Shown in pieces: positions 45,409-53,059 of a stretch of DNA of 64,000 nucleotides (position 1 is its first letter; each line of letters opens with the position of its first letter). The stretch is from Thermohalobaculum sp039028795. Lineage in GTDB: Bacteria > Pseudomonadota > Alphaproteobacteria > Rhodobacterales > Rhodobacteraceae. The stretch spans positions 62,001-126,000 of the forward strand of contig JBCCHJ010000001.1 of the NCBI GenBank assembly GCA_039028795.1, in the 5' to 3' direction. The notes beneath the pieces were generated by a model. It did not search any database, was not told the origin of the DNA, and worked only from the letters and a program-made list of their open reading frames with translations. Position numbers and translations under genes: made by a program.

Positions 45409-46343
45409 TGGCGCTGTCCGAACAGTCCGGTGGGGCGCAGAAGCAGGATCAGAATGAACGTGGCTGAGATTGTGATCAGCCCCAGGCTTTCGCCAAGGTA
45501 CAATCGTCCGATCTGTTCGGTGATGCCGATGATGAACCCGCCGACCAGCGCACCAGCAAAGGATCCCATACCGCCGAGAACCACCACCGTGAAGGCGATC
45601 AGGACGAAGAGATAGCCGAATTGCGGATGCACAGCATATGTCGGCGCCAGAAGGCAGGCGGCGGCCGCGACACAAGCCGCCCCAATGCCAAAGCTGATGC
45701 CGTAGATGTGGTCGACATCGATGCCCATCAACTCGGCCCCGCGGCGTTCCTTGGCAACCGCCTGGATCGCCCGGCCCGTATCGGTGCGGGTCATGAAAAG
45801 CCAGACAGCCACCGTTACCACCAGCGACCCAGCAAGCGCGGCTATTTCCGGCCAGACGGCGTAAGTCACCCCCAGATCGATGCCGTCGAAATCATAGGGA
45901 ACCACCACCTGACGTTCGGTGGCCGAAAAGGCAAAAAGCGCGCCATTCTCGATGATGATCGCGATACCCAGGGTGACAAGAAGCGTAATCTCGTCCCGGC
46001 CATGGCTAAAGCGCCCGATCACGCCGCGTTGTAGGGCATAGCCTGCAAGGAACCCGCCAGGGATCAGGATGATGAGCGAGACGTAAGGGTCTAGCCCAAC
46101 CGCAGACCAGAGAAAGTAGACAGCATACATGAAGATCATCAACAGCGCCCCATGGGCGAAGTTGATGATGTGCAAGACGCCATAGACAATGGTCAGTCCC
46201 AGCGCGACAAGCGCATAAAGCGCGCCCAGAAAAACGCCCGAGATCATTGATCCCGCAACGGTCTCCCATGAATAGCTGGGCAGCGTCAGGCCAAAAACGT
46301 CCATACCGGTCCAGTCGGCTGGTTGCGATCCAGATGGCGGCAT
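45405..46343 (-). CDS. livH: Branched-chain amino-acid-type ABC permease LivH
   Basis: A permease of 312 residues if started at 46343, with about eight hydrophobic helices and the LivH motifs ALGLTIVYGVLHIINFAHG and GGMGSFAGALVGG. The start is uncertain: the ATG at 46343 sits directly against a G-rich tract that is part of a hairpin at 46346-46366, whereas the ATG at 46304 (MDVFGLTLP) lies clear of it and gives a more usual N-terminus. It follows livK by about 50 bases. Confidence 0.9.
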   Translation of the reverse strand: MPPSGSQPADWTGMDVFGLTLPSYSWETVAGSMISGVFLGALYALVALGLTIVYGVLHIINFAHGALLMIFMYAVYFLWSAVGLDPYVSLIILIPGGFLAGYALQRGVIGRFSHGRDEITLLVTLGIAIIIENGALFAFSATERQVVVPYDFDGIDLGVTYAVWPEIAALAGSLVVTVAVWLFMTRTDTGRAIQAVAKERRGAELMGIDVDHIYGISFGIGAACVAAAACLLAPTYAVHPQFGYLFVLIAFTVVVLGGMGSFAGALVGGFIIGITEQIGRLYLGESLGLITISATFILILLLRPTGLFGQRQ

Positions 46344-46345
46344 CC

Positions 46346-46366
46346 CCCTCCCCGACCGGGGGAGGG
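46346..46366 (-). terminator. Intercistronic hairpin between livK and livH
   Basis: An 8-bp perfect stem CCCTCCCC / GGGGAGGG with a 5-base loop lies between the livK stop and the livH start. It has no T tract, so it more likely protects the 3' end of the livK message or slows the ribosome than ends transcription fully. That would favour the receptor over the permease subunits. Confidence 0.5.
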
Positions 46367-46394
46367 ATGCCAGCCGAGAGATCAGCGTGGAAGA

Positions 46395-47615
46395 TCAGGC
46401 AAAGGGGAACTTGGCCGGTTTGGTCGCGAAATCTGCAGGTGCGACGACCTCGATCTCTTCGCCCTGAATCTGCGTGACCAGGGGTTGAGAGCCTGTGTTC
46501 TGACCATCGTCCATTGCTGTTGGCCCATAGGGCATAAAGTGGCCATCCCAGGTAGAGGCCGCCATGGCTTCGGTGATCTTGGCACGATCAGGGCTGCCTG
46601 CGCGTTCGATGGCATCGGCAGCAAACATGGTGGCCGTGTAGGCTAGGAACACCTCATAGGAAAATGACTTGCCAGCAGCTTCGGTCTTAGCCCGAAGTGC
46701 CTGTGCGGCTTCATTCTTGGGATCGATCCAGTGGTTACAATCAAAGACGCCTTGGGCGGCTTCCGGGAACTCGCCAAGGAAACGGTATTGCGAAGATGCA
46801 CCGCCAAGCACGGAATAGATCACTTTCGGGCTGACCCGCTGACGCTGCAGCGTGCGCAGGAACAAGACGCCCTCGTTATAGTAATGCGACGGGATCACGA
46901 CATCCGGGTTCAGCTCTTTGATCTTAAGCGCGATATTGCGGAAGTCTTTGTTGGGTGTCGGGTGCGGCAGGATCTCGAGCACCTCGAAACCGGCAGGTTC
47001 CAGTCCTTCCTTCATCAGACCGGCCATGAACGACCCGAACGGCGTCGTGTTTTCGTGCACAATGACGCAGGTCTTCACCGGGTTGTCCGCAGCAGCGTTC
47101 AGATCGATCAACCCTTGCACGCCTGCCTTTGTGATCACCCCAAAACCCGGGCCAAAGCGGAAAGTGTTCTCCAACCCACGGGTCACGATCTTGTCGTTCA
47201 CACCGACATCTACGACATGCGGGATGCCGTGCTTTGCAGCCGCCTGGGTGGTGGCGAGGCAAATCCCCGACGCGAATGCGCCGACAATCGCGTGCACCCC
47301 CTCGTCCTGGAAGCGTTCGACCTCCGCAGCGCCGATCTCTGGCTTGGACTGGGCGTCACCCAGAACCGCTTCGATCTGAGCGCCACCCAGTGACTTGATG
47401 CCACCTGCCGCATTGATCTCGGCAATCGCGGTCTCGGCACCGAACCGGCATTGCGAGCCCGAGAACTGCAGGAAGCCGGTCACCGGATGCACCACCCCCA
47501 GCTTTACCGGAGCACCTTGCGCACGGAGGATGCCGGGTGCAGCCAGCACGCCAGAGGTTGCGGCCGCCCCGGCTAAAAGTTGGCGACGGGTCGTTTTCAC
47601 GAGGCTTTGGGTCAT
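46395..47615 (-). CDS. livK: ABC transporter substrate-binding protein (LivK/Leu-Ile-Val type)
   Basis: A 406-residue periplasmic binding protein of the type-I (Leu/Ile/Val-binding) fold. The N-terminus has a twin-arginine signal (TTRRQLLAGAAA) with cleavage near residue 33 after LRA. The mature part begins VKLGVVHPVTG, as usual for the family. Most relatives of this Tat-exported subgroup bind amides, urea, hydroxy acids or aromatic acids. It is the first transporter gene after the GntR regulator. Confidence 0.92.
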   Translation of the reverse strand: MTQSLVKTTRRQLLAGAAATSGVLAAPGILRAQGAPVKLGVVHPVTGFLQFSGSQCRFGAETAIAEINAAGGIKSLGGAQIEAVLGDAQSKPEIGAAEVERFQDEGVHAIVGAFASGICLATTQAAAKHGIPHVVDVGVNDKIVTRGLENTFRFGPGFGVITKAGVQGLIDLNAAADNPVKTCVIVHENTTPFGSFMAGLMKEGLEPAGFEVLEILPHPTPNKDFRNIALKIKELNPDVVIPSHYYNEGVLFLRTLQRQRVSPKVIYSVLGGASSQYRFLGEFPEAAQGVFDCNHWIDPKNEAAQALRAKTEAAGKSFSYEVFLAYTATMFAADAIERAGSPDRAKITEAMAASTWDGHFMPYGPTAMDDGQNTGSQPLVTQIQGEEIEVVAPADFATKPAKFPFA

Positions 47616-47645
47616 TGGAACGTCTCCCTGTTGTTGTTCCTGTCT

Positions 47646-48446
47646 CTATTCTGCAGCGGCAACGGGCGCCCATAGCGCGGGGCCGTCTGAATCTCGTGTT
47701 AGTTCCAGGCGCATCCGGTGTTGATAGCGATCGGGACGGTAGAGGGCGATTAGCCATTCAACCGGGCGGTCAGCGCGGTCTCTTACAATCCGGCTAAGAC
47801 GAAGCAGCGGCGCCCCGACCTCCGTTTCCAGCAAAGGCGCGATATCGGCGTCGGCAAGGCAGGCCGTGATTGTTTGATCGGCACTGTGGACGGTGATGTC
47901 AGCGCGCTGGAGCAGGGCGAGCAATGGCTCCTTTCCCAGTTCGGCTTCCGAGTAGGTCCGTCCAATATCACCTGGCACCCAAGTGGTCAGATAGCTGATC
48001 GGCACCCCATCCTGACTGCGCAGGCGCACGGCACGTTGGACTTCCGATTTACCGGGAAGCCCTAGGTGGTGCCGAACATCCTCGGGCGCGGTGCGGTAGT
48101 CGAAGGCCAAGACACGCGCATCAGTCTTCAACCCCATGGCCAGAAGGTTCTCGAACAAACCTTCGGCTTTGGCCTCGACCGGGACCATGGCCTCAGGCGG
48201 ACGGGCGAAGGTCCCGCGCCCGCGCGCGCGCTCGGCCAAGCGATCAGCAGCAAGCTCGTTCAACGCACGCTGTGCGGTGATACGGCTGACATTGTACTGT
48301 GCGGACAGATCGTTTTCCCCTGGAAGCATCGCGCCGTACGGGTAAGTACCATCCAGAATTTGCTGCCGGAGGATCAGATAGATTCGATGATAGAGAGGCG
48401 CGCGGAGACTGGTTCGAGCATTCCCAGTTTGTTGAGTTTTCCGCAT
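47646..48446 (-). CDS. GntR-family regulator with UTRA domain (HutC type)
   Basis: A 266-residue protein with an N-terminal winged helix (about residues 18-85, with the SRITAQRALNELAADRL recognition region) and a C-terminal UTRA effector domain (about 95-245). HutC-type regulators generally repress the catabolic operon next to them until a pathway metabolite binds. It is the promoter-proximal gene of the operon that runs down to 36394, so it is probably autoregulated with it. A short inverted repeat GACA-GCT-TGTC at 48494-48504 upstream is a possible operator, at low confidence. Confidence 0.9.
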   Translation of the reverse strand: MRKTQQTGNARTSLRAPLYHRIYLILRQQILDGTYPYGAMLPGENDLSAQYNVSRITAQRALNELAADRLAERARGRGTFARPPEAMVPVEAKAEGLFENLLAMGLKTDARVLAFDYRTAPEDVRHHLGLPGKSEVQRAVRLRSQDGVPISYLTTWVPGDIGRTYSEAELGKEPLLALLQRADITVHSADQTITACLADADIAPLLETEVGAPLLRLSRIVRDRADRPVEWLIALYRPDRYQHRMRLELTRDSDGPALWAPVAAAE

Positions 48447-48524
48447 TGCATCCCTAGCACCGGCGACCAGATGACTTAATGATATAACAACTCGACAGCT
48501 TGTCCAGTCGGAGAGCTTGATGGA

Positions 48525-49403
48525 TCAGCGTATAAACTTGGACTTATCGCGAGCAATCCACTCGGCGGTGTGATCAACAAAAGCACGGACCCGGGCTGTG
48601 TTTCTCAGGTCGCCGTGCAGAAGCACCCAGATCGATCTGCTCGGCTCGACCGGAACGCCGGGGACGCGGGTTAGCCGTGGGTCCAGATCGGCCAAGAACG
48701 CGGGAACCCAGGCCATGCCTAAGCCGTACGCCGCAGCTTCAATCTGCATGAATATCTCTGGCAGCACATGGCGAATAGGCGCGTTTGGAAACGGGCCGGA
48801 CGCAACCCAATCCGCGCTTCCGCCATAGCCGAGCCAGTGCGCCTCTGCACCATCGCCAACTGTAAGATTCGGACGCGCAGCCAGATAGTCTGGGCTTGCA
48901 AATGCAGCAGTGACATAGCGCACCAATCGACGGCCCACGACGTCGTCGTCAATCTCGTGAGCTGCGCGAATTGAGATGTCCGCCTCCAGCCGGGTTAGAT
49001 CCGAAATCCGGTTCGTTCCGATCACGTGGACATTTATGTTGGGGTGCTTTTCCGTGAAGTCCGCCAGGATCGGTGCGAAAAACCCTTGGGCAAAGGATGG
49101 AGGCATGCTGACCCGAATGATGCCGGAGGGGGCAGCATCTAGGCCGGAGAGCCTGCGCGAAATACGATTAGTCTCCTGTTCGACGCGGCGCGCATGATCA
49201 ATCAGGATCTCACCAGGCTGCGTCGGGGATAACCCATCCGCCGATCGGTCAAACAAGCGCGTGTCAAGCTGTTCTTCTAGCCGCACGATCGCGCGGCGTA
49301 CCGTGGCGTGACCAATGCCAAGCGCATCTGCGGCCTTTCGCAGACTGCCTGCCTGCGCGGTGGTCAGAAAGATTCGTAGATGGTCCCAATCCAGTCCCTG
49401 CAT
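48525..49403 (-). CDS. LysR-family transcriptional regulator
   Basis: A 292-residue regulator from the ATG at 49403 (MQGLDWDHLRIFL), the usual LysR N-terminus; the frame stays open 65 codons upstream, through the divergent promoter, and that part is rejected. The helix-turn-helix lies at about residues 18-40 and the substrate-binding domain follows from about 90. The N-terminal phrase and WVLLHGDLRNTARVRAF-type C-terminus put it in the common roseobacter subgroup often next to oxidoreductases. It is divergent from the DUF1330-SDR-dehalogenase operon, which it most likely controls. Confidence 0.9.
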   Translation of the reverse strand: MQGLDWDHLRIFLTTAQAGSLRKAADALGIGHATVRRAIVRLEEQLDTRLFDRSADGLSPTQPGEILIDHARRVEQETNRISRRLSGLDAAPSGIIRVSMPPSFAQGFFAPILADFTEKHPNINVHVIGTNRISDLTRLEADISIRAAHEIDDDVVGRRLVRYVTAAFASPDYLAARPNLTVGDGAEAHWLGYGGSADWVASGPFPNAPIRHVLPEIFMQIEAAAYGLGMAWVPAFLADLDPRLTRVPGVPVEPSRSIWVLLHGDLRNTARVRAFVDHTAEWIARDKSKFIR

Positions 49404-49426
49404 CCCTTTTCGCTTCCGTGACAAGA

Positions 49427-49442
49427 GTATCAAAAACGATAC
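49427..49442. promoter_or_regulatory. Candidate LysR operator
   Basis: An inverted repeat GTATC-N6-GATAC lies in the 120-base divergent region between the LysR gene and the DUF1330 gene. Its ATC-N-GAT core fits a LysR-type site. A repeated CGAATTC follows at about 49452-49478. No binding data can be read from sequence, so this is tentative. Confidence 0.4.
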
Positions 49443-49523
49443 GGTATGGCTCGAATTCTTCACTATCGGTTCGAATTCGGCAGTGCAAATAAATCCCAAA
49501 GACGACAAAAGAGGAGCCGCAAT

Positions 49524-49810
49524 ATGCCGGACAAAGTCACGTTCGTATCGATTGGGACCGGTGATCCCGATCAATCTATGCAACGCAGGCGCCACCAATC
49601 TTGATAAAGGTGGGTGCTGTACCGCGCATTAAAGCCAACCTGGTTGAAGAACTTGTTGGCGATGGTGCGCCTCAGACCGTCTTTATTGCCGACTTCCCGA
49701 ACGCCGAGGCTGTTCGCGAAGCGTTCGGCAGCGATGCCTATCAAGCGTTGGTCCCTGCGCGCGAAAAGGCCTTCAAGAAGCTCAACTTCTTCCTGGTTGA
49801 GGAATTCTGA
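49524..49810 (+). pseudogene. Frameshifted DUF1330-family gene
   Basis: An ATG at 49524 with AGAGGAG upstream opens a frame (MPDKVTFVSIGTGDPDQ) that stops after 26 codons at 49602-49604. From about 49574 the -1 frame continues and gives the rest of a DUF1330-like protein (KVGAVPRIKANLVEELVGDGAP, FPNAEAVREAF, YQALVPAREKAF) to the stop at 49810. Joined at about 49572-49580 they give roughly 100 residues, the normal family length. A single-base deletion explains it; no slippery heptamer is seen. The 3' part alone would need a TTG start at 49601 without a ribosome site. It could also be a sequencing error. Confidence 0.75.
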
Positions 49811-49857
49811 GGCGGCTCTGCGCTTTGCCGTCGGTCTGCGATTGATCGGAGCACATC

Positions 49858-50604
49858 ATGGACTTCACAAACAAAACGATCCTGCTGACAGGCGGAAACA
49901 GCGGGATCGGCTTGGCCACCGCCAAGGCCTTTGCAAAAAAGGGTGCGGCGGTGGCGATTTGTGGCCGGTCACAGGCGAAGTTGGACGATGCACTTGCCGA
50001 ACTTGGACCCAAGGCGATGGGTTCTGTTGTCGAAATGACTTCGGTCGAAGCAATCCGCGCGTTCACCAAAAGTGTCGTTAACACCTACGGACAGATCGAT
50101 GCCGTCGTTGCGTCGGCAGGTGGCGCCATCGTCCGTCCGTTTGAAGCGGTCGATGAAGTGCTCTTCGACGACGATCTCGGGCGCAACTTTAAAGGCGCGT
50201 ACTTTACGGCGCAGGCCGCATTGCCGTTTCTGACGGACGGCGGATCGATCGTGTTCCTCGGCTCAGCGGCCGGGTCAAAGGGCTTTGCCGGCATGTCGGT
50301 ATATGGACCGGCGAAGGCCGCGTTGCGTGACCTTGCCCGTGTTCTGACGGCCGAATTGTCCCCACGCAACATCCGGGTGAATGTTGTGTCACCGGGGCCT
50401 GTACCAACACCTGGCATGGATCGTTTAGGACTGCCCCAGAAAGAGCTGGAAGCGGCGAAGGCTGGCTTCGCTGGAATGGTTCCGCTCGGCCGGATGGGCT
50501 CACCGGAAGAGATCGCGGCGGTGATCGAGTTTCTTTGCTCTGACGCTTCCAGCTTCATCACCGGCACCGAAATCGCCGTCGATGGCGGCATGGCTCAAAT
50601 CTGA
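49858..50604 (+). CDS. Short-chain dehydrogenase/reductase
   Basis: A 248-residue classical SDR. The cofactor motif TGGNSGIG is at residues 11-18 and the catalytic YxxxK is in SVYGPAKAAL (about residues 144-148), with the preceding serine in LGSAAGS. The C-terminus TGTEIAVDGGMAQ is usual. It oxidises or reduces an alcohol/carbonyl with NAD(P). It is the second gene of the operon divergent from LysR and is followed 27 bases later by the dehalogenase-like gene. Confidence 0.93.
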   Translation: MDFTNKTILLTGGNSGIGLATAKAFAKKGAAVAICGRSQAKLDDALAELGPKAMGSVVEMTSVEAIRAFTKSVVNTYGQIDAVVASAGGAIVRPFEAVDEVLFDDDLGRNFKGAYFTAQAALPFLTDGGSIVFLGSAAGSKGFAGMSVYGPAKAALRDLARVLTAELSPRNIRVNVVSPGPVPTPGMDRLGLPQKELEAAKAGFAGMVPLGRMGSPEEIAAVIEFLCSDASSFITGTEIAVDGGMAQI

Positions 50605-50631
50605 AATCACATCTGAACTCAGGAGGTTCTT

Positions 50632-51648
50632 ATGGCTTTTCTTCCACATTTGTCACGCCGTCGGCTCTTGGCGATGGGCGCAACTCTGCCGGTTGCCGGT
50701 GCAGGCATCACCGCTGTTGGAACGACCGCAGACTCGGCGCAAGATCCCGTCCGTCCCTATGGGTTGGATATCTCACCTGACTTTCCGTTCAGCAAGAAAT
50801 CTGTCGATGTTCAGGGATCGCAAATCGCTTACGTCGACGAAGGGGCGGGGCAACCCGTGCTGTTCCTGCACGGGAATCCAACGTCATCATATCTTTGGCG
50901 GAACATCATCCCTTACGTCACGGCAGGGTACCGGGCGGTCGCGCCGGACATGATTGGCATGGGCGACAGTGCAAAGCCAGACATCGGCTACACCTTCCTG
51001 GAACACGCGGCTTATATCGACGGTTTCATTGAGGCGCTGGGTCTCAATGACATCATCCTGGTAATACACGACTGGGGATCTGCGATCGGGATGCGCTATG
51101 CACGGATGAACCCGGGTCGCGTCGCCGCGATAGCGTTCATGGAAGCGATCGTTCCCCCCAGCCTTCCCGTGCCTGGTTTCGATGTGATGCCCAAAGCGAT
51201 GGGAGATTTCTTCCGCATGGTGCGCACCGACGACGGCAAGGACCTGATCCTTGGCAAAAACTTCTTTGTTGAGACGGTGCTGCCGACCATGGGCGTGTTG
51301 CGTCCGATGTCCGCGTCTGAGATGGAGGCTTATCGCCGCCCATTCCCGACGCGGGAAAGCCGACTGCCAACGCTTCAATGGCCGCGCGAGATTCCGATCG
51401 GCGGCAATCCGGCAGAGGCCACGGCTGAAGTCTTAGCCAATGGCGAATGGCTTTACGCTTCGGATGTTCCAAAACTTCTGTTCTATGCCGAGCCAGGGTC
51501 GCTGGCGCCGAAGCCGGTGGTTGAACATATGACCACGAAGCTTACAAACCTGGAAACCCGTTTCCTGGGCGCTGGTCTGCACTTCTTGCAGGAAGAGCAT
51601 CCGCATCTGATCGGTCAAGGACTGGCCGACTGGTTGCGCCGGATTTGA
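50632..51648 (+). CDS. Tat-exported haloalkane dehalogenase-like alpha/beta hydrolase
   Basis: A 338-residue protein with GGAGG before the ATG. Residues 8-30 are a twin-arginine signal (SRRRLLAMGATLPVAGAG). The mature part looks like a subfamily-II haloalkane dehalogenase: the pentad is present as Asn82 (HGNPTSSYLWR), Asp147 and Trp148 (HDWGSA), Glu171 (FMEAI) and His317 (GLHFLQEEHP). These residues bind the halide, attack the carbon and activate water, so real dehalogenase activity is plausible; the family also contains enzymes with unknown natural substrates. Export is unusual, as characterised haloalkane dehalogenases are mostly cytoplasmic. Neighbours are an SDR, an SRPBCC and a DUF427 protein. 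Confidence 0.92.
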   Translation: MAFLPHLSRRRLLAMGATLPVAGAGITAVGTTADSAQDPVRPYGLDISPDFPFSKKSVDVQGSQIAYVDEGAGQPVLFLHGNPTSSYLWRNIIPYVTAGYRAVAPDMIGMGDSAKPDIGYTFLEHAAYIDGFIEALGLNDIILVIHDWGSAIGMRYARMNPGRVAAIAFMEAIVPPSLPVPGFDVMPKAMGDFFRMVRTDDGKDLILGKNFFVETVLPTMGVLRPMSASEMEAYRRPFPTRESRLPTLQWPREIPIGGNPAEATAEVLANGEWLYASDVPKLLFYAEPGSLAPKPVVEHMTTKLTNLETRFLGAGLHFLQEEHPHLIGQGLADWLRRI

Positions 51649-51672
51649 AACACAGGAAAAGGAGACGATACC

Positions 51673-52143
51673 ATGGCCAAAGTTGCTGTTACGACAACTG
51701 TGAAAGCTCCGCTGGAACAGGTTTGGGCCAGTTGGGATGATTTCGGCAATATCTACCGCTTCAACCCCAATCTGAAAGGGTCATACCTGCTGCCGGGCAG
51801 CCAACCAACTGGCCCTGGTGCCCGACGCCAGTGCGATCTGGCGGATGGCAAGAACTACATTCGGGAAAAGATCATCGGTTACCAGGACCAAAAGGAAATG
51901 GTCATCGATATCTACGAAGGCACGATGCCCCTGAAGTCCGCTGTCGCCATTTTATCCTTCCGGTCAACGGGCTCAGACCAGACGGTGGTGACGATGGAGA
52001 TGGATTTCAAACCGAAGTTCGGACCGATCGGAGCGCTTATGGTTCCGATGATGAAGCCGAAGTTCCGGCAGATGTTACAGGCCTTGCTGGATGCCAACGC
52101 GGCCTATGTAGAAAACGGCAAAACAGCGGGTCTGGCGGCATGA
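51673..52143 (+). CDS. SRPBCC (polyketide cyclase/START-like) family protein
   Basis: A 156-residue protein of the helix-grip fold: N-terminal VTTTVKAPLEQVWASWDDF strand-helix, central beta sheet and a long C-terminal helix (RQMLQALLDANAAYVEN). Such proteins bind hydrophobic ligands and in some cases cyclise or dehydrate them. It is preceded by AAAGGAGA and overlaps the next gene by ATGA. A second SRPBCC gene lies in the TetR arm of the same island at 55237-55776. Confidence 0.88.
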   Translation: MAKVAVTTTVKAPLEQVWASWDDFGNIYRFNPNLKGSYLLPGSQPTGPGARRQCDLADGKNYIREKIIGYQDQKEMVIDIYEGTMPLKSAVAILSFRSTGSDQTVVTMEMDFKPKFGPIGALMVPMMKPKFRQMLQALLDANAAYVENGKTAGLAA

Positions 52144-52574
52144 GTAAGCTGTCGCAGGCCACGGTCCCTTGGGTTGACGGTTTGCCGGAAGGCACAATCT
52201 TCAATCCCGGGAACCGGTGGCATTTCATGCGTATCAAACCTTTCACTGGTACTGTGCGCATTCTGAAGGAAGGCCAGATTCTGGCGGTCAGCGCGAATGC
52301 CGTGCGCCTGATCGAGGTTGGTCGCAGTTTTTACGACCCGGTGTTCTATCTGCCAAAAGACGATATCTCGGCCAGGTTGATCCAAAATGATGCGGCGACG
52401 CATTGTCCGCTGAAAGGCGACGCGACCTACTTCGATTTGGAGGGCGATGCGACCCCTCCAAGTGCCCCAGGGATCGCCTGGAGCTATCCCAGACCTGTCG
52501 ACTTTGCCGCCGACATCGCTGGCCGTGTCGCGTTCTATGCCAATCAAGTGATCATCGAGGAAGCATCAGAATAA
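52140..52574 (+). CDS. DUF427 domain protein
   Basis: A 144-residue protein started by the ATG at 52140 within the stop of the SRPBCC gene; the longer open frame is a shadow. It has the DUF427 features: RLIEVGRSFYDPVFYLPKDDI and HCPLKGDATYFDL, C-terminal FYANQVIIEE. The family is a small beta fold of unknown function found widely in bacteria, often next to hydrolases. It is the last gene of the LysR-divergent operon. Confidence 0.9.
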   Translation: MSKLSQATVPWVDGLPEGTIFNPGNRWHFMRIKPFTGTVRILKEGQILAVSANAVRLIEVGRSFYDPVFYLPKDDISARLIQNDAATHCPLKGDATYFDLEGDATPPSAPGIAWSYPRPVDFAADIAGRVAFYANQVIIEEASE

Positions 52575-53059
52575 ATAAAAGTACGTGCCAGGCCGTCGTA
52601 AGAGAATATGAGAACGATAGATGAAATCCTCGCATAAGTGTCGACCACAAAGGCAACGAAGCCGCAAGATTTGTAGGGTTTGAGCCGTCCACAGTAAAAA
52701 AGGGCTGTTGTTGAAAATAGGGCGAACAGCGCCGGAAAACCTTGGCTCTGCCCTTTGCATGCGGTGACCAAATGACAACCGAGCGGCTTCATCAAAGCCT
52801 TAACGAGGAGCGACAATGACCACTGCGTTTCTGTCGAACGAGCGGTCATTTGTTCCTGGTAGCGTACTGTGGGCGAACGGCGGGTAAGTTTGCCAGGCGG
52901 TATCTTCGATCTGCCGCTCCCATCCGCCCTGCCAACCCGAACTTGGCAGGGACAGTATACTTAGATTCGTTTCAGCGCGTTTGATGGCCGCTTAGAGCCC
53001 AGATTATTCATGCGTCAGAGAACAAGGTCCGGATCCTGGCTGAGAATTAAGCCTCAGGG
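52575..53059. other. 485-base convergent gap with one interrupted inverted repeat
   Basis: The gap separates two convergent genes. It holds AATGACC (52815-52821) and GGTCATT (52844-52850) as an inverted repeat with a 22-base loop, which extends with one bulged base. A 23-codon frame from the ATG at 52816 with GAGGAG upstream is visible but has no recognisable product. No terminator with a T tract and no promoter stands out. Confidence 0.45.

Noticed and set aside
48447..48524. Firm promoter for the GntR operon
   Set aside because: TGGACA and TATATC are present on the minus strand but only 14 bases apart; only a weak GACA/TGTC repeat supports an operator.
49601..49810. Independent 69-residue gene starting with TTG
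   Set aside because: It has no ribosome site and lacks the N-terminal third of DUF1330; the missing part is found in another frame just upstream, behind a good ribosome site.
52816..52887. 23-codon gene after GAGGAG
   Set aside because: Too short, no similarity recognised, and its codons are mostly part of the inverted repeat.
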